Position numbers and translations under genes: made by a program. The notes below the pieces were generated by a model. The model worked only from the letters and a program-made list of their open reading frames with translations. It did no database searches and was not told where the DNA came from. 64,000 bases of DNA from Rhodothermaceae bacterium (GTDB lineage Bacteria > Bacteroidota > Rhodothermia > Rhodothermales > Bin80), in assembly GCA_009838195.1 (NCBI GenBank), contig VXSC01000031.1, positions 30,483 to 94,482 of the forward strand, written 5' to 3'. Positions 55,624 through 64,000 of this stretch are shown here, in pieces. Every line of letters starts with the position of its first letter. The first letter of the stretch is position 1.

Positions 55624-57378
55624 TTATCGCACTTTCACAATTCGTCCCGTGTGTACAAAGATTCCGGCGGGAGAATTCGCAATTAGATGGTAAAGGTAGA
55701 TCCCCGATGGTAGCGATGCCCCGTCTATCTTTATTTGTCTGTGCCATCCAGCTTCCGAACGATTTTCGGGAACAGCTAAAACCTGCCTTCCGGTCACATC
55801 AATAATCTCTGCCCGAACATGTGCAGGCCACGGTAGATCAAACACCAATTGGGTAACACCCTCAAATGGATTCGGATAGTTGCCGATAACCGTAAAGGTC
55901 TCTGGCAAAGACGTCGTGGTTTCTGTGAAAGTCGGCTCAGATACACTGATTTCAAATTTTAGGCTATCTACCTGTCCATTTATAGACGTTGCCGTGTAAG
56001 TGTATTCTACCGGATCAGAGGTAACCGCAGTTGGAATTCCTGAGATGGTTTTTGTTGGGGCATCATATTGCAAATCAGCAAGCAGCTCTGGGGATAGCGT
56101 GTAGTAAACGGGGGGTATTCCCCCGATTGCGTTGGGTAGCACAAGAGGTGTAATAGGTCTACCAAGAAAATAGCCCTGATTTTCAATATGTTCGTCAAAT
56201 TGTAATGTTAACGAAGGTGAAGCCCACAATCTGACGGGTTCATCTTCCTGATCCTCGCGGATCAATGCAAGGAATTGTCCATCATTGGACATGGCTAGGG
56301 GCCCTTCAGCGGTTATTGTATATATAGTTTGCCCTGTAGCTGTATCCCATACACGAACATGATCGCCATCAAATGACGATTCAATCAGTTCCAAAAAGTA
56401 ACTATCACCCATCGAGAATCCGAACCAGGAACGGTACCAGCAACAACTCGCGGTGGTACTCCAGTCCCGCCTGAATTGCGCTACTTCCATCCCCGTGGTC
56501 ACATCAATCAGATCGAAGAATGGTGGTGTTCGATCAGTCCTCACCTGCATCACCAAGTAAGTACCACCTGGTGAAAATGCCCAATCTTCGATGTACTCCT
56601 CTTCGCCAGAAGGCTTGGTTCTCCACACCTGTTGGCCAGTATCCGCATCTGATAGAATGATTTCGGAGTTTCCCACCTGGGTCGCCAGATAAGTACCATC
56701 TGGAGAAAACTTTATGATTCCAATGGCATCTGGATTACTGGTTTGCTGCACTACCCGTCCCGTCGCCAGATCCCACAGTCGTCTGATTCCATCATCTGCT
56801 ACAGACATCAAGTAGATGCCACCTGGGGTAAATGCTGTAGAAATAACGTTGGAACGGTGCCGAAGGAAACGTACACGTCGCGTAGTCCAATCCCAAAGGC
56901 GGACTTGAGTCCCATCATGAAACGATACGTAAGCACCGTTTGGGGAAAAAATCATCCCCTCTCCCAATCCAGGCGTCTCTGTCAGCAGCCGTCCAGTAGC
57001 CACATCCCAAATACGGATTAAGCTATCTCTCTCGCTTGATGCAAGTTGTAAACCATCCGGTGAAAAAAGCGGCGGATGGGGATGGCGAGGATAGCCCTCT
57101 CCATCCTCGTAACGATAGGAATGTAGTTCTCGTAACATATGCCCCGTAGAAACATCCCACAAAATGGTGGATGCTACGTATTCACATGTATCCGTGTCGT
57201 TCGAATGAGTACACCCCAGAAGATGAGCAGATCGGGTGAGAAGTTTGGTCCCATCTGGTGAAAACGTTAAGTATTCGTATCTACTTGGATGTCTCTCAAA
57301 TTGTCGAATCGGCAAATCTGGTTGCGCTAGGGGAGATACGAAAGGTATCAGTGTAAGTAGAAATACAGTGCATCTCAT
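55624..57378 (-). CDS. Secreted WD40-repeat protein with T9SS-like C-terminal sorting domain
   Basis: The 584-residue protein (ATG at 57378, alternative at 57387) has a signal peptide (MRCTVFLLTLIPFVSPLAQ). WD40-type propeller blades follow (YLTFSPDGTKLL, LFSPDGLQLASSERDSLIRIWDVATG, GIIKFSPDGTYLATQ). Next comes an Ig-like/cadherin segment (about 420-490) and a C-terminal domain with NYPNPFEGVTQLVFDLP, VIDVTGRQV and LPSGIYLYHLIAN. That last pattern is typical of type IX secretion (Por_Secre_tail) signals. It is probably exported to the surface or medium, and the function is unknown. Confidence 0.82.
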   Translation of the reverse strand: MRCTVFLLTLIPFVSPLAQPDLPIRQFERHPSRYEYLTFSPDGTKLLTRSAHLLGCTHSNDTDTCEYVASTILWDVSTGHMLRELHSYRYEDGEGYPRHPHPPLFSPDGLQLASSERDSLIRIWDVATGRLLTETPGLGEGMIFSPNGAYVSFHDGTQVRLWDWTTRRVRFLRHRSNVISTAFTPGGIYLMSVADDGIRRLWDLATGRVVQQTSNPDAIGIIKFSPDGTYLATQVGNSEIILSDADTGQQVWRTKPSGEEEYIEDWAFSPGGTYLVMQVRTDRTPPFFDLIDVTTGMEVAQFRRDWSTTASCCWYRSWFGFSMGDSYFLELIESSFDGDHVRVWDTATGQTIYTITAEGPLAMSNDGQFLALIREDQEDEPVRLWASPSLTLQFDEHIENQGYFLGRPITPLVLPNAIGGIPPVYYTLSPELLADLQYDAPTKTISGIPTAVTSDPVEYTYTATSINGQVDSLKFEISVSEPTFTETTTSLPETFTVIGNYPNPFEGVTQLVFDLPWPAHVRAEIIDVTGRQVLAVPENRSEAGWHRQIKIDGASLPSGIYLYHLIANSPAGIFVHTGRIVKVR

Positions 57379-57387
57379 CTGTATCAC

Positions 57388-57982
57388 AGAGAATTAACAG
57401 ATTGACATATCCCTCAAATACATTTACTCTCCTTTCCTGCATCTACTAAGATGGCAAAGATCGGATTTGTACTTAGTACACCCACTAATAAACTATGGCG
57501 AATTTCTCTTCGAAATTAGAGAGCATCCAGCCTAGCCGCTTGTAGAACTTTGATTGTCTGTGTCTGCCACGCCTGTAAGAAAGCGCCTCAACCGTCTGGA
57601 AAACCAGTACAAGTAATTACGCCTGACAGTGTAACCAATCCGCTCATTCAAGAAAGAAACCAAGTGGACCGTACAGGTGGATTTTATAGGCGTATCCAAT
57701 AGAGACGAATTGTGTGCGTTGATGAACGATCAGGCAGATACAATTGTGTCAAATTGATGACCAATATCCAAGGGCAGACAACAGGGCACAATTTGCGAAT
57801 AGAAATTTCTTGGACGGACACTAATTACGCATTTTCAAATTCCTCTACGAATTGTTCCAACTCAATACGCGTTTCGTTTGACGGTCAATTTCCACTGTGT
57901 TATTCTCATATCCCCAAATTTCATGCCCCAGAGAACGAAAGATATTTATGGGAATTATGTTGAGGGTTAGCACAATAATAAC
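57388..57982. other. 595-base stretch with no convincing gene
   Basis: No supported gene or RNA is seen between the secreted WD40 gene and the end of the 1278-residue gene. A frame at 57712-57963 could encode 83 residues (start ATG-like GTG context, many Asn/Ser), but there is no clear ribosome-binding site, signal peptide or family feature, so it is not called. Confidence 0.4.
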
Positions 57983-60900
57983 CTACCCATCAGAGGGAAA
58001 CAGTAGGTTTGGATGCTCCTTGCACCATTTTGCAAAGTAATCTAGCGGGGCGCTGTTTAGCTTGTCATAAATCAGTGCATCCCAATGTTCTCGATTGTTA
58101 TTCTCGTTCAAGAGTAATGCACTCAGGACTATATCGGTTGGCTTAGTCAAGTGCTCTCCTTGATACCCGCCATCTTTCCAAATTCGGTTAATGAAATCAA
58201 CGGCAACTTCAATGTGTGAATCACGATCTGCTGTCATGCTTCCAAACGCTCTGCACAGAATTTTCAGTTGGGTGAGATCTGGACTTTCATCACGCTCAAA
58301 AACAGAAAACATATCCTTCAAACTCATTGGAATATGAAAATGCCCCCGATGAGCCAACTCCACTAATAGATCACTGTATTCATTACGAGCAAGCGTTTCG
58401 TTCTCCATAGCACTGACTAGGACAGCTTGGATCCACAGCCCTTTAACATCTAATAGAGACCTCGCAAAATGGCGCATGACCATATCTTCGCAGAGCAGCA
58501 GTAAGTTGTGCTTTCTCGCAAGAACCGCACAAATGAAAGCTTCACCTGTAGGAGAATTAATGATTTGCTCAACAGCATCAGGTAATTCGTCTGGAATTAC
58601 AACAGCCTCAATTCTGCATTCTTTTTCAATGTCTGCAATCAATCCTTTCATTATGTTGAGCCGTTCGGTTTGCTCCTCGGGTGTGATAATCTGGCGATAA
58701 TAGTTTCCCTCATGATAGTTTAGATACATCGTTTCTCGTGAGGAAAGATCCTCGCTACTTTGCACCATTCCTTGGAGAATCGCCATCTCGCTGGCCGGCA
58801 TCAATAATACCCCTAGACATTTTCTGAGGACTGCTAGTACGCCTAATTCTGCAGCTCTCCAAGCCGTATAGGCATCAATGACGGCACCGGAATCGTCGTT
58901 GCTGTTAATCAACATGCGAGCTTCGGAATACTCAAACTCCGAACCAAAACTGACTTGGATACTTTTTCCAGTTAAGACTAAATAATCGGCAAAGGCAACG
59001 GGGCCTCCAACCATTCCCCACGCAACAAGGGACAATGGGATTTCACCCTTCAGATATGGGGTAGCCCGGTTGTAGAATGCCTGACTATGTTGTTGTACCT
59101 TGTCCAATATTGCCTGGATATTGTTATTATCAATACGGGAAACAGCAACATCTCTAACTTCTGGGTACCTTTCGCCGAGCACCTCACTCAGATAGTGAAA
59201 AGCTTGAAGCCACCGAGGTTTGATCTCAGATACGGTCCATATTTCGGTTGTGCCAGAGGCATTGGTATATTCAAATTGGCCGTTAACTTTCTTGCCGAAA
59301 GCTTGGGAAATAAATGCATTTGATAGATCCCCCCGTTCGCCCCATAACCTGTCCGCAGACTCACCGACTATTACTCGGTAGGTTTTGTTGTTTTGGGATG
59401 TAAAGCGAACCCATAGCCCCTCTGCAACCTCATCGTAAACTTTACCTTTAAGGTGCGGTGGAAACTGAAGCACTACCATCAAATATTCTTCCACAACAAC
59501 AGGAGAATTAACTCCTTCAATTAGTGCTTCGTATGCTAAATCTATCGCCCGTTCATTTTCACCGAAATGAATTAGAAAATAGCAGAGATGAAGCCTATCC
59601 AAACTTAATCCTGGGAATTTTTCAATATTCGGATTCGAGAGAAGTGACCTGACGGCTTGTTTGTCACCTGCACGCAAGTGAGCTTGAATTAGGAGTGTCA
59701 AGTTTTCAACACATGTTTTCTTTTCAAACACCCCAGAAAATGGGCCGATTGCATCATGAGGATTTCCACTGTTGAACAGGAGAATCCCTTCCATCTTCTG
59801 AAAGTCATGCAGTTCTCGGATATGGGATGGGAGTTCTTCGAAAAAATCAATGGCTTGCTGACGGATCGGATATAGACTGATCAGAGCCTGCGCCAACAGC
59901 AGTAAAGCTTGACTCTTTCGGTCTACTGGGACATATCCAGATAGCATGTCAATAGCAGTCTCGTATTGTTTTCGATCTAATGCTTCTTGGGCAACGGAGG
60001 TACGAGAATCCAGTCGATCGTCACCTGCTTCCACGGCTTTTATCGCCGCCGTGAAATAATTTTCAGCAAGATCAAAATATTCATGCAACCGACAATACTG
60101 TGCAAGGGGAATCAATGCACAGGCATCATCTTGAAAATCATATTGATGCCTTTCTAATATTGAACAGCGTTTTTCCGCAGGGGCCAAATGTACCTGTGCG
60201 AGAACTCCAATTGCGACTGGAAATGTGCGTCTGCCTTTCGGAAAAGAGTCCAACTCATTGCTGACAAGATCGGAAATAGTCTGCCAGTCTTTGGTCACCA
60301 ATGCGATCTCAAACCGCATTTTGATGGTCTCTTGATGATCCCCAACATCAGAGATGCACTCCAAAGCACGGTCAAATTCTCCTTGCTCAACTAATACAGC
60401 AGCCACGCCTATCTTCAATTCTTCATTTTCACGAAAAAGGTCGAGTGCCTGTTCACCTACCTTAAGGGCCTCTCCCGATTGACCTCTAATTCGATACGCA
60501 GTTACAAGGTTGATTGGGATGGATACCTCCCCTTCCCTAACGGGTCTATTATTGTATATTTTCGACCATAGAGAAGCATAGATTTTGATTGCTCTCTTAA
60601 CATTATCTCGATCATCCTCACCTAATTCACGCCCGTAGACGAGGACAGACATCTTGATGACCTGTTCCAGAAGTGCACCGGCATAGAGTTCCAATACCTC
60701 ATCGTTTTGTGGATAAATCTTGTATGCAGCTTTGGCAGCTTCCCACCAATCTCCATCATTACCTCGCTCCATCAGCCACCGCACATTTGCAATCGTTACT
60801 TCCTCGCTGCTCCGAACTGCACCAGACACATAGTCAAGAGGATCACTGACTGCCTCATCACCAATCAAACTATGAATGTAAAAGGCAGCGAGCCGGGCAT

Positions 60901-61819
60901 TTTCAGGATGCGCTTGAAGTTTGGCTTCGGCAAACGATCTCAGATCATCCCAGTTATTACCGATTAGGAAACCCAATGCTTTGTTAGCAACTGCTTTTGG
61001 ATTCTCGGGGTCAAGATCAAATGCTTCAATGAATCCTTTTGCAGCAACTCCTTGATTTCCAAGATTTAAGTGACAGCCAGCAATATTAGAAACAATCCTG
61101 AACCGAATGTAATTGGATGCTTTGCTGCAATGCCTTTCCAACAGCGATTCTAGCAATTTCAGCGCTACTGAAGGCTGATCCCGTACGAGAGTTGCATATT
61201 CATTGATTTGAGAGTCAAGTTCATCGTGAATTACTGAGTCATCAATTATTGGCTCAAAGGTATGAGAGAGAGATTGAAAAGCCAACAAAATATCATCTTG
61301 TTTTTTGCTTATCTCATCGAGTTTGCTGTCTGGTTGATCATCGAAAAACGTATATGTCGGGACAAAAGCTCGAATTGCTTCCGGGTGCTGATTGATTTCA
61401 TCTTGTAGTGTCTCCCAACCCCAGACACAGACTCGCATTCCCTCTGGATGATCCCCGCTTTTCGGCACCGACAACTCCAGTGCGAGCTTATCTAGTTTAG
61501 CATCCTTCGGTGCAGTGGTGACAATGTAATATTCCGACAGGGAAGGCTTAAACTGCCGTGCCTTTTTTGCTTCTTTCTTCACCTCCCTCACTGACAATTT
61601 CTTACCCTGTTCCTTTCGTTTACATTGAATTCCAACGATTTTATTTTTGTCACTATTTCGTCGTCCAAGAATTAGCCCATGAACGTCAACCCCTTGTTGT
61701 GTTTGCCCACGCTTACCGTGACGATCAACTCCCGGGTCTCCAAGAATACACCGAAATAAAACCTTTATCCCACGCTCAAAATCGTATTCGTCTAGTGGCT
61801 TGGGAATTTGAATTTGCAT
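57983..61819 (-). CDS. Giant nuclease-TPR-PIN-like protein, candidate defence effector
   Basis: This 1278-residue protein begins with a restriction-endonuclease-like domain: residues about 11-17 (EYDFERGI), GVDVHG with D45, and GIQCKRK with Q65/K67. That is the D...QxK form of PD-(D/E)XK seen in Mrr-type nucleases. Residues about 190-870 are a long helical repeat region with TPR character. The C-terminus, from about 975 to 1170, resembles a PIN domain: VIDAYTAW (D982), PASEMAIL (E1011) and LLLLCEDMVMRHFARS (E1111, D1112), followed by WIQAVL. It lies 146 bases from the CBASS-like nucleotidyltransferase, same strand. Function is inferred, and the C-terminal call is less secure than the N-terminal one. 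Confidence 0.65.
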   Translation of the reverse strand: MQIQIPKPLDEYDFERGIKVLFRCILGDPGVDRHGKRGQTQQGVDVHGLILGRRNSDKNKIVGIQCKRKEQGKKLSVREVKKEAKKARQFKPSLSEYYIVTTAPKDAKLDKLALELSVPKSGDHPEGMRVCVWGWETLQDEINQHPEAIRAFVPTYTFFDDQPDSKLDEISKKQDDILLAFQSLSHTFEPIIDDSVIHDELDSQINEYATLVRDQPSVALKLLESLLERHCSKASNYIRFRIVSNIAGCHLNLGNQGVAAKGFIEAFDLDPENPKAVANKALGFLIGNNWDDLRSFAEAKLQAHPENARLAAFYIHSLIGDEAVSDPLDYVSGAVRSSEEVTIANVRWLMERGNDGDWWEAAKAAYKIYPQNDEVLELYAGALLEQVIKMSVLVYGRELGEDDRDNVKRAIKIYASLWSKIYNNRPVREGEVSIPINLVTAYRIRGQSGEALKVGEQALDLFRENEELKIGVAAVLVEQGEFDRALECISDVGDHQETIKMRFEIALVTKDWQTISDLVSNELDSFPKGRRTFPVAIGVLAQVHLAPAEKRCSILERHQYDFQDDACALIPLAQYCRLHEYFDLAENYFTAAIKAVEAGDDRLDSRTSVAQEALDRKQYETAIDMLSGYVPVDRKSQALLLLAQALISLYPIRQQAIDFFEELPSHIRELHDFQKMEGILLFNSGNPHDAIGPFSGVFEKKTCVENLTLLIQAHLRAGDKQAVRSLLSNPNIEKFPGLSLDRLHLCYFLIHFGENERAIDLAYEALIEGVNSPVVVEEYLMVVLQFPPHLKGKVYDEVAEGLWVRFTSQNNKTYRVIVGESADRLWGERGDLSNAFISQAFGKKVNGQFEYTNASGTTEIWTVSEIKPRWLQAFHYLSEVLGERYPEVRDVAVSRIDNNNIQAILDKVQQHSQAFYNRATPYLKGEIPLSLVAWGMVGGPVAFADYLVLTGKSIQVSFGSEFEYSEARMLINSNDDSGAVIDAYTAWRAAELGVLAVLRKCLGVLLMPASEMAILQGMVQSSEDLSSRETMYLNYHEGNYYRQIITPEEQTERLNIMKGLIADIEKECRIEAVVIPDELPDAVEQIINSPTGEAFICAVLARKHNLLLLCEDMVMRHFARSLLDVKGLWIQAVLVSAMENETLARNEYSDLLVELAHRGHFHIPMSLKDMFSVFERDESPDLTQLKILCRAFGSMTADRDSHIEVAVDFINRIWKDGGYQGEHLTKPTDIVLSALLLNENNNREHWDALIYDKLNSAPLDYFAKWCKEHPNLLFPSDG

Positions 61820-61965
61820 GGTAGGTATCTAACTGATTGTAAATATATCATAGGATATGCGGAGGGTGTTGTACCCCTGCAAGGACGGAGTGCTTTTTAG
61901 ATGGTAGTAGTAAGACTGGGTCGGGATGCTGCAAGAGGATCCTGTGACCAATCATTTTCTAAACG

Positions 61966-63444
61966 TTAGATCTGAAATTTCTCTACACCATCATCGTGTG
62001 GAAACTCTGGTCCGTACCATATCCCTGTGTCCAACCATCCTTCGTAGAAAAACAGCCACAAAGCAGTCCATGGAATGGTAACTTTCGCAACCAAGTGAGA
62101 CGGGTGCCACGGGAACACTTTAGGGTTCACAAGGCATAGAGACTTGTCGTCGGGCCAAACATGGGGAGCCATTGAATGAAGCTCCGGGGATAACACAAAC
62201 ACTTTGGGATGACACGAAGGGGTGTATTTTACTGCGATTTTATATGATTGCAAAGTTTCCCCAGGCTTTAATGTGCCAGTAAAAACAATCCCATCTCCCT
62301 TATTACCACATTGAAAGTCTGGGAACTTGCTCTTCATAGCTAACTTCTGACAGGCCATTGAATCTCTAAAAGATTTATTACGGTTACGCATTTGCCTTAG
62401 GCCGCCCCTGCCGTAATAGCCTCTGTTGTAAGGAGGTACAACTCCTAGAGATCCAATGACGCCGGATGGGCTAACACCGACTTGCGCCTTGCTAAAATCA
62501 TTCGCGACCTCCTGATATTTATTGCTACATTTTGATACCTCAGTTGGGAACTTCCCGTCAAACAGATGAGGGCCGTTCCATAGGTCAATCGTCTCTTGTT
62601 CATCTATAGAATCACGAGCTGTCTTGGCGTCTTCGTAAGCAGACCTCAAGCGGTCTCGGAATGAGGTAAACTGGTCGAAGTGCCAATCTCGAGCCAGATT
62701 CTCTTCTGGAAGAGATGGATTGGGAACATCCAGTTCATCAGCGTTGGAACACTCGTCTGCCCATGCTATCATTCCACCAAGTACCTGTACCAGAGCATCA
62801 TCTACCGACAGGGCCTCTTTCGGAAGAAACCGGCCCGCCAGCGTTGTGAGAACCATTGAGTTTGGACTTTCAAGCTTGTGAAGATCTTTCCAATACTTGA
62901 CGAGTCGCACGACCCGTCGAAGATGACCTGACCCATTACGATTTGTCTCATTAAACCAGTCAATGTAGCCGAGTGGATTTGTTTTATCCCAGTCACGGGG
63001 GATTTGGAGCGGATCGCGCATACCTTCAGGAACATGTGCAGGGACGACATCAAGGTGAAAATCAAGTCCATCTGAGCTATAAGCTACACGGACACAGCAT
63101 TTGAGGATCTCCGTCTTTCCAGAGTAAAGCGATATCTCCTCCAATGCTGACTGAACATTCTTAAGAACTGAAATTCCACTTGGCAATTGACCATATTCGT
63201 CTTCCAAGTCTAAGCCCAAGACTACATCTACATCATATGTCCCTTCTTTATGTGAAGACCGTATAGCAGTACCAAGAGCATAGCTTCCTTGAAGCTTAGA
63301 ATCAATGAAATACTTGGAGATCCATTCATCTTCTTCGAGTTTTTCTCGTACAGAGTGGTGGGCTGAAATGATGCGATCTATTCTAGTCTGGTTTAGGTTC
63401 ACGCGGTCCCTAAGAAAATTGTCAAAAGCTTTTTTGAGTATCAT
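61966..63444 (-). CDS. CBASS-like CD-NTase fused to an E2-like domain
   Basis: The N-terminal half is a cGAS/DncV-like nucleotidyltransferase. The GSYALGTAIR motif (53-62) precedes YDVDVVL (D71 and D73), and the third acidic residue is D132 in LDFHLDVVP. Residues about 370-480 differ. The pattern YKIAVKY, VFVLSPEL, SLCLVNPKVFPWHPSHLVA and IPWTALWLFFYEGWLDTGIW matches E2-like proteins of type II CBASS operons, with C437 at the expected catalytic cysteine. In most such operons the E2 is a separate gene. It is 15 bases downstream of a patatin gene, and the pair probably forms a CBASS signalling system. The cyclic nucleotide product is unknown. Confidence 0.8.
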   Translation of the reverse strand: MILKKAFDNFLRDRVNLNQTRIDRIISAHHSVREKLEEDEWISKYFIDSKLQGSYALGTAIRSSHKEGTYDVDVVLGLDLEDEYGQLPSGISVLKNVQSALEEISLYSGKTEILKCCVRVAYSSDGLDFHLDVVPAHVPEGMRDPLQIPRDWDKTNPLGYIDWFNETNRNGSGHLRRVVRLVKYWKDLHKLESPNSMVLTTLAGRFLPKEALSVDDALVQVLGGMIAWADECSNADELDVPNPSLPEENLARDWHFDQFTSFRDRLRSAYEDAKTARDSIDEQETIDLWNGPHLFDGKFPTEVSKCSNKYQEVANDFSKAQVGVSPSGVIGSLGVVPPYNRGYYGRGGLRQMRNRNKSFRDSMACQKLAMKSKFPDFQCGNKGDGIVFTGTLKPGETLQSYKIAVKYTPSCHPKVFVLSPELHSMAPHVWPDDKSLCLVNPKVFPWHPSHLVAKVTIPWTALWLFFYEGWLDTGIWYGPEFPHDDGVEKFQI

Positions 63445-63459
63445 GGTAATATTGTTTGT

Positions 63460-64000
63460 TTAAAATGGTTCGGGGGTAAAGGGAGTTGCTTTGGTAGTCA
63501 GAAAACGTTGACTGATTTCGTGTACACTGCATTTTGCCTCTTCAAATGCTATTTCAGATAACGCTTCAACATCGTGAACGGAATCCAACTCAAAACCAAC
63601 TTGAGGCAATGGAAATTGTACTCGACAATATCTATCTTCAAGCATGAACTTCATGAAGTTTTCCTCCCGATCCGTCTGAACGTTCATCGTAAGTTTAACA
63701 AGATCAGTATTCCATCCCATGAGTCCATCTTTTCTTTTCTGAATTATCCTCGAAAGGATTCCTTTTCCGTGGTCAGCAGATCTTTGAAATGTTGAACTTC
63801 CGGTTCCAATTGCGAGCAATTCAATATCGTCAAGGCTTTTCTTGAGTCGAAGCCCTTCCAAGATTCCAATTGAAGCTGGAGTATTAGCCCATAATCCACC
63901 GTCCACAAATTTACCACGACCTGGAATGGTAACGGGTTTGAAATAAATGGGGGCTGCGGATGTGGCAGCTGCAACCTTCCATGCCGGTAATAGATAATCA
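63460..64000 (-). CDS. Patatin-like phospholipase, CapV-like CBASS effector (partial, 5' end outside the window)
   Basis: The frame stays open from the stop at 63460 to the window edge, so the N-terminus with the GxSxG serine motif is missing. The visible part contains AAATSAAPIYF, then the patatin catalytic aspartate motif DGGLWANTP, and IELLAIGTGSS. Patatin phospholipases hydrolyse membrane lipids and act as abortive-infection effectors when cyclic-dinucleotide-activated. Upstream of CD-NTase is the usual place for CapV. The GTG at 63906 seen inside the frame is not the real start, because the conserved sequence continues upstream of it. Confidence 0.85.
   Translation of the reverse strand, partial: DYLLPAWKVAAATSAAPIYFKPVTIPGRGKFVDGGLWANTPASIGILEGLRLKKSLDDIELLAIGTGSSTFQRSADHGKGILSRIIQKRKDGLMGWNTDLVKLTMNVQTDREENFMKFMLEDRYCRVQFPLPQVGFELDSVHDVEALSEIAFEEAKCSVHEISQRFLTTKATPFTPEPF

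Noticed and set aside
57712..57963. 83-residue open frame in the gap before the 1278-residue gene
   Set aside because: Short, no recognisable motif, weak start context. Noted as possible but not called.
63744..63974. Overlapping minus-strand frame in the patatin region
   Set aside because: A shadow; the conserved DGGLWANTP motif and the upstream family sequence are in the frame ending at 63460.

Overview
The window looks like a chromosome segment from a Gram-negative bacterium of the Bacteroidota/Rhodothermota group. Evidence: two TonB-dependent receptors (one with a carboxypeptidase-regulatory-like N-terminal domain paired with a DUF4249 lipoprotein), the order dxr-rseP-bamA-ompH-ompH, a DUF4175 protein, a secreted WD40 protein with a type IX secretion-like C-terminal sorting domain, and a VPS10/sortilin-type propeller protein. 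Base composition appears moderate, near 50% GC by eye, with more AT-rich accessory patches. The assignment to Rhodothermota rather than classical Bacteroidota is an inference. No rRNA, tRNA, CRISPR array, insertion sequence or replication origin was recognised.

Region 1 (1-30 kb) is mostly housekeeping. A DUF4342 protein and a threonine/serine dehydratase read rightward. A leftward envelope block follows: dxr, rseP, bamA, two ompH/skp paralogues, panB and surE. A rightward block then carries a TPR protein, a secreted Bacteroidota family protein, an acyl-CoA thioesterase, an RmlD-like reductase, serS, and a TonB receptor with its DUF4249 lipoprotein. After these come a YbdK-like carboxylate-amine ligase, pyrF, an ABM-domain protein, a Sel1-repeat protein, a second TonB receptor, a lipoprotein, glgC, a DUF4175 membrane/coiled-coil protein, a DCC-family protein and a ChrA transporter.

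Region 2 (31-36.8 kb) mixes accessory and core genes. It holds an AAA ATPase with a DUF3226/TOPRIM-like partner (a candidate two-gene defence module), etfB-etfA, a NYN-domain nuclease gene broken by a one-base shift, and a 650-base gene-free stretch with two inverted repeats.

Region 3 (36.8-57.4 kb) is catabolic. A tightly packed operon encodes a Gfo/Idh/MocA oxidoreductase, CoA-transferase, enoyl-CoA hydratase, GMC alcohol dehydrogenase, aldehyde dehydrogenase and a carbohydrate ABC importer (binding protein and two permeases, no ATPase). It probably imports an alcohol or polyol and oxidises it to an acid and then a CoA thioester. A CoiA-like nuclease with zinc ribbons, a second GMC enzyme, a frameshifted NTF2-like gene, class I aldolase fbaB, a VPS10-like propeller, CoA-acylating mmsA and a secreted WD40 protein follow.

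Region 4 (58-64 kb) is a probable defence island running off the right edge. It contains a 1278-residue protein joining a PD-(D/E)XK nuclease-like N-terminus, a long repeat region and a PIN-like C-terminus. Next to it lies a CBASS-like pair: a patatin phospholipase (cut by the window edge) and a cGAS/DncV-like nucleotidyltransferase whose C-terminus resembles a ubiquitin-E2 fold with its catalytic cysteine. The nucleotidyltransferase-E2 fusion and its giant neighbour are the most notable things in the window.
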